Shown: piece after piece, positions 60,482 to 64,000 of the stretch
Layout: each line of letters starts with the position of its first letter
Numbering within the stretch: the first letter of the stretch is position 1
Source: an uncultured Clostridia bacterium
GTDB lineage: Bacteria > Bacillota > Clostridia > Christensenellales > CAG-138
DNA: 64,000 nucleotides
Assembly: GCA_947168565.1 (NCBI GenBank)
Contig: CAMVMM010000011.1
Coordinates: forward strand, 20,779 to 84,778
Direction of reading: 5' to 3'
Notes under the pieces: generated by a model
Seen by the model: the letters and a program-made list of their open reading frames with translations, nothing else
Databases searched by the model: none
Told to the model about the DNA's origin: nothing
Position numbers and translations under genes: made by a program

Positions 60482-63400
60482 ATGAAAAATACCATGAAAA
60501 AGCTCAGGAGCTTCACCGCAAGGCTCCGTGTTCGCCCCGCCCTCGCGCTTATTCTGGCGGCGGCGTTCGTATTCGGCGCGCTGCCGCTTCGCTCCGCCGT
60601 TTTCGCTGCGCCCGAAACTGTTGAGGAGGATAAGGTCGTTTACGACGGCTATTATGATTTCAACAAAAACCTGAAGGACGTGCCCGGCATTATTCAGGGC
60701 GATCGTCCCGAAAACTTTACCGCGCATCTGCCCATTGCAAATATTTTCATCAACGAGGATATTATAAACGGAACGATAGCTTCAAGAAACGGCGTGGAAT
60801 GGGAGCTTCTTGGCGAATACGCAAACAACGGATGGTTTTCCGTTGGCCCGAACGTGTGCCCTGCGGCGAACCATACGCCCACGGATTCATACAACGGCGA
60901 TAAGTTTCTGACCCTCGATTTCAAAGCATGGAAGGGCACTAACGCTCCTTATTCAACCCAAGCTGATCAATTTATAAAAACGGATCATATCTTTGCAGGC
61001 GATATCGTAAGCTTCACCTATAAAAACGGCGCCGAGGTGATGATCGACGACAACACCTTCAAGCCCTTGGACGTTGTGATCACCTATTCCAATCTGCATT
61101 TGGCATTTCAAAGTGATTTTGCTAACGCTCAGGGTGCTTATACCGATACATATTTGGAGCAGTTCTGGGCAAAGAGTCCAAAGCTCTCGCTCGTAAGCGG
61201 TAATACGGTTGCGCTGAGCTACAATGAAGCCGGTGACAAAAACCTGCGGCAGAGAACCGGCATTCGATTCGATGCGAATATCAAGGTGGTGGATCCCGAC
61301 ACGGGCAATATCGTGAACGGCACCTTCTATTATCCGATGGTCGATATCGACATCAGGCAAAGCACCACCTCCGGCAGTTTCAGATTGATACTGAATGCAC
61401 AGAAATACACCTCTTATTCGGAGCAGGTGCTTCTTAAATCCGGTCTTGCGTCCGCCGTATTCGTTCCCGGCTATAATTCCTCCGGCACTGCACAGGATAA
61501 ATACAAGTCCGAAATCAGCATAGTGGAGGACTCGGTGGAGACCTACGGCGTGGAGAAGGGCGGCATTCTGTTCCTTGCGGGAAACGGAGGAAATGACACG
61601 AAGGATACCAACACCTTCTATTCCGGCTTCTGCACCATGGCGGACAATACCGCGGGCGGCATCACTCTTGCGTACAGAGGCTATGCGGGCTGCGGCACCC
61701 AGGCTCCCAACTATCCGGGCAATAAGCTTGACGCAAACCTGCTTACCGCAACAAATAGGATAAACTTCAAGCTGAAGGCGACCAGCGGTCATGGCGGAGA
61801 GATAGATTCCACCACGGACGGAAACAGGCGCGGCGACCTTAAGTCGGGTGAGATTTTGGATCAGGACACCATAATCACCGCAAGGGGTCAGAGCGTTACC
61901 TATACCATGATCCCGAAGCTCGGCTACAGGCTGAAGACGGTTTGGGTAAATAGAAACAACAGCATCATCTATACCGAGGGCGGAGTGGAGATCCAAAACT
62001 ACGACGCCGTGCAGGAGCATGATCCCGATGCCTACTACTACAAGGGCGTGGATGAAAACGGCGACGGCGCATACGATTACTACACCTTCATCTTCGATAA
62101 AATAGCGCAGGATAACTCCATCCACGTTGAATGGGAGACCACCCGCATCACCGTGAAGAAAACCGTGGAGGATGAAACTGCGGATCAGTCCGAGGCAAAG
62201 TTCAATTTCCGCATGGAGATCGAGCCGCCCAATAAAGACAATCTGCCCGTAAATACCTACAAGGTGAAGGCGTGGGACGACGGCACGGCGGTCACGGAAA
62301 CCTACTATCACTTCACCGAGCGCAGCAGGGAGTATACAGAACCCGTGCTGCTGTACTTAAACTACGGTTGGATGGAGGATGAAGAAGGCGTAAATAAGCA
62401 CTTCATTCTGGGCTATGACGCCGAAACCGAAACATGGCTTCGCAAGCCTGTTGATATCGAAAAGCCGGTTCCGGCATTCGATACCACCGGTTTCCTGTGG
62501 CAGATAAGAAAAATCTACGGACGCTGGAATGACACCAACAAATGGGAAACGCGCTATCTGCTTTACAACGTGGAATCGGGCGTTTTTGCTGGCAGCGCCC
62601 CCGAAGCGGACGGCTCCGTAGGCAAGCCTCTCATTTACGCCGATTATGCCATTTGGGATAACCATGGGGATGGTTGGGAAGATGACGAAGTGGTGTATAG
62701 GAAGGAGGTTGCATACATCATGCCGGATGATATGCACCTGTTTGAAGGCAAAGCCTGGCACTATTTCGATTTGAGCAAACAGCACCTCAGGTGGAACGAT
62801 GACAGATTTGGCCCCTGTGTATACACTACACAGACTCAGTATTGGACAAACACCCTGCATTTCTTCACCTATGATGTGCGCGAGTACACCTTCTTGGACG
62901 ATCGCGAATATATCGACCTTTCCGAGCTGAATTGGCCGCAGGGCGTGCAGTTTGAGAATGTTACGAGCCACAACGGAAAGGAATATGCGGTTTCCGTTCC
63001 CATGGGCTCCACCTTTGACGGCGACGCGCTCAAGGGAGTGCTCGATGCAAACAACGTGGATTACAGCCGCGGCGGCTATGAGGTAAACACGCTTTATGAG
63101 CATCAAACCGTTACGGATCTTGTGAGTATTTGGAATGAGGATCATCCCGAGCTGCAGCTCAACCGCGTTCAGGACGATCCGCAGGCGAGCGAATTCCCCT
63201 GCGTGTATGATTTCACGCTCGATTTCAGCAGGCAGGATTCGCCCGATCCCGCCGCGCCGTTTGAGATGGTAGTGCCGCTCGGCTGGAGCTATAAGGTATA
63301 TGAGCTCGACAAGGATAAAAACGAGGTGGAGGAGGGCGAGTCCTTCGAGGAAAACTCGGTTTCCGACGCCAAGTGGCAGCTTGCGGATATATCGGCAAAG

Positions 63401-64000
63401 CTTCTGCCCGCCGCTTCCCCCAAGCCGGGCGACCCGAACAGGGGCGTGATGGATGAGCACGTTGAGATCACCTTCTTAAACAAGATCCCGGATTTTGCGG
63501 AATACGTTGTGTATGATTTCAGCAATAAGCTCGACTACACGCTCGCTCCGCCGGTTATGAAGAAAACCGCCGAGGGCGATGCGGAGGAGCTGCCGTTTGA
63601 AATAGTGGAGCTCAGGCTCGAAAAGGGGCCGGTGCTGCGCTATGACGGCGGGGAAGCGGAGCCCACCGAGCAGCCGACCCCGGCAACGGAGCTTGAATCG
63701 GCCGGCTTCCGCTTTGCAAAGAGCGGCGATAAAACCATAGAAATAGATATACAGTCCGTTACCAATGCCACGGCGCAGGTTTACGCGCTGGTAAGCAGCA
63801 GCGCGGACGGCGCCAAGTTCACCCGCGAATGGCGCAGGATAGTGCTCATTCCCGCCACGAACGTTCACTACGAGGAAAGCTACCTCAGCTACAATCCGGA
63901 AAAAGAGGGTGAAAAGCCCTTTGCGGCGGAGTGGGACGATGATAACAGCACCGCCGTGAATCCGGTGTGGGATGCGACCGACGGCACGATCATAGGCGAG
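60482..64000 (+). CDS. Giant secreted surface protein, 3' end outside window
   Basis: AAGGAGG lies eight bases before ATG at 60482 and the frame stays open to base 64000, giving at least 1,173 residues. A signal peptide ends near residue 43 (VFA-A). An N-terminal region of about 500 residues is beta-rich with Asn/Thr/Gly-rich loops (for example LFLAGNGGNDTKDTNT). Near residue 560 the segment TRITVKKTVEDETADQSEAK resembles Gram-positive pilin-like isopeptide domains with a V-x-K-T strand. Further beta domains follow. A Pro/Thr-rich spacer (GEAEPTEQPTPATELES) near residue 1060 precedes a module with RRIVLIPATNVHYEESYL, a pattern seen in very large Clostridia surface proteins. It is probably an adhesin or cell-wall-bound structural protein; its anchor lies outside the window. 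Confidence 0.8.
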   Translation, partial: MKNTMKKLRSFTARLRVRPALALILAAAFVFGALPLRSAVFAAPETVEEDKVVYDGYYDFNKNLKDVPGIIQGDRPENFTAHLPIANIFINEDIINGTIASRNGVEWELLGEYANNGWFSVGPNVCPAANHTPTDSYNGDKFLTLDFKAWKGTNAPYSTQADQFIKTDHIFAGDIVSFTYKNGAEVMIDDNTFKPLDVVITYSNLHLAFQSDFANAQGAYTDTYLEQFWAKSPKLSLVSGNTVALSYNEAGDKNLRQRTGIRFDANIKVVDPDTGNIVNGTFYYPMVDIDIRQSTTSGSFRLILNAQKYTSYSEQVLLKSGLASAVFVPGYNSSGTAQDKYKSEISIVEDSVETYGVEKGGILFLAGNGGNDTKDTNTFYSGFCTMADNTAGGITLAYRGYAGCGTQAPNYPGNKLDANLLTATNRINFKLKATSGHGGEIDSTTDGNRRGDLKSGEILDQDTIITARGQSVTYTMIPKLGYRLKTVWVNRNNSIIYTEGGVEIQNYDAVQEHDPDAYYYKGVDENGDGAYDYYTFIFDKIAQDNSIHVEWETTRITVKKTVEDETADQSEAKFNFRMEIEPPNKDNLPVNTYKVKAWDDGTAVTETYYHFTERSREYTEPVLLYLNYGWMEDEEGVNKHFILGYDAETETWLRKPVDIEKPVPAFDTTGFLWQIRKIYGRWNDTNKWETRYLLYNVESGVFAGSAPEADGSVGKPLIYADYAIWDNHGDGWEDDEVVYRKEVAYIMPDDMHLFEGKAWHYFDLSKQHLRWNDDRFGPCVYTTQTQYWTNTLHFFTYDVREYTFLDDREYIDLSELNWPQGVQFENVTSHNGKEYAVSVPMGSTFDGDALKGVLDANNVDYSRGGYEVNTLYEHQTVTDLVSIWNEDHPELQLNRVQDDPQASEFPCVYDFTLDFSRQDSPDPAAPFEMVVPLGWSYKVYELDKDKNEVEEGESFEENSVSDAKWQLADISAKLLPAASPKPGDPNRGVMDEHVEITFLNKIPDFAEYVVYDFSNKLDYTLAPPVMKKTAEGDAEELPFEIVELRLEKGPVLRYDGGEAEPTEQPTPATELESAGFRFAKSGDKTIEIDIQSVTNATAQVYALVSSSADGAKFTREWRRIVLIPATNVHYEESYLSYNPEKEGEKPFAAEWDDDNSTAVNPVWDATDGTIIGE

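Noticed and set aside
60953-63460. Minus-strand frames of 452 and 367 codons opposite the giant surface protein
   Set aside because: The plus strand has a strong ribosome site, signal peptide and domain-like sequence throughout; the minus-strand frames show no family resemblance or ribosome sites.

Overview
The window looks like a contig from an uncultured, strictly anaerobic gut-type Clostridia (Firmicutes). Supporting signs are a single-chain pyruvate:ferredoxin oxidoreductase, rubrerythrin, a sodium-pumping decarboxylase gene set, an IspH-ribosomal protein S1 fusion, the Prp protease beside an L27 with a cleavable N-terminus, and strong GGAGG ribosome sites. Sigma-70-type promoters with 16-18 base spacers precede many units. 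Exact taxonomy cannot be read from the sequence alone.

Layout. 1-1.2 kb: tail of a DivIVA-like protein and two tRNA-Met genes. 1.2-6.2 kb: a hairpin-repeat array, a broken four-helix-bundle gene, small membrane proteins, an acetyltransferase and a secreted cysteine-ladder LRR-dockerin protein. 6.3-10.9 kb (minus strand): YwaF-like membrane protein, PhzF, a C-GCAxxG-C-C protein, an M42 peptidase and glutaminase. 10.9-12.2 kb: repeat-rich tRNA zone holding a polypurine satellite, tRNA-Val, tRNA-Gly and a duplicated segment carrying the tRNA-Gly 3' end. 12.3-15.7 kb: a second LRR-dockerin, a MITE-like element and two zinc-ribbon membrane proteins. 16-19.5 kb: pyruvate:ferredoxin oxidoreductase. 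19.5-21.8 kb: an AT-rich island between two identical terminators, encoding a tiny secreted peptide, a secreted caspase-fold protein and a lipoprotein. 21.8-30.8 kb: wall-anchored surface protein, DUF1540, ddl-murF, degV, rubrerythrin and an ECF sigma operon.

30.8-38.8 kb: pnp-rpsO, an extracellular barnase lipoprotein with its barstar, a glycosyltransferase, an XRE membrane regulator and rplU-prp-rpmA. 38.8-45.5 kb: secreted lipoproteins, including a mosaic family of shuffled paralogues. 45.6-49.4 kb: the OadG / biotin carrier / OadB / OadA operon. 49.5-55.7 kb: surE, a flavoprotein, cmk, plsC and ispH-rpsA. 55.9-58.5 kb (minus): YfcE, RdgB, Ppx/GppA and DivIC/FtsB-like. 58.6-64 kb: a propeller-like lipoprotein and the first 1,173 codons of a giant surface protein.

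Taken together this is a core-metabolism and cell-envelope backbone interrupted by small accessory modules. The most interesting are the caspase-fold island, the lipid-anchored barnase/barstar pair, the recombining lipoprotein cluster, a MITE-like family with three copies in the window, the hairpin arrays, and the promoter plus ribosome site inside ispH that would allow S1 to be made alone.
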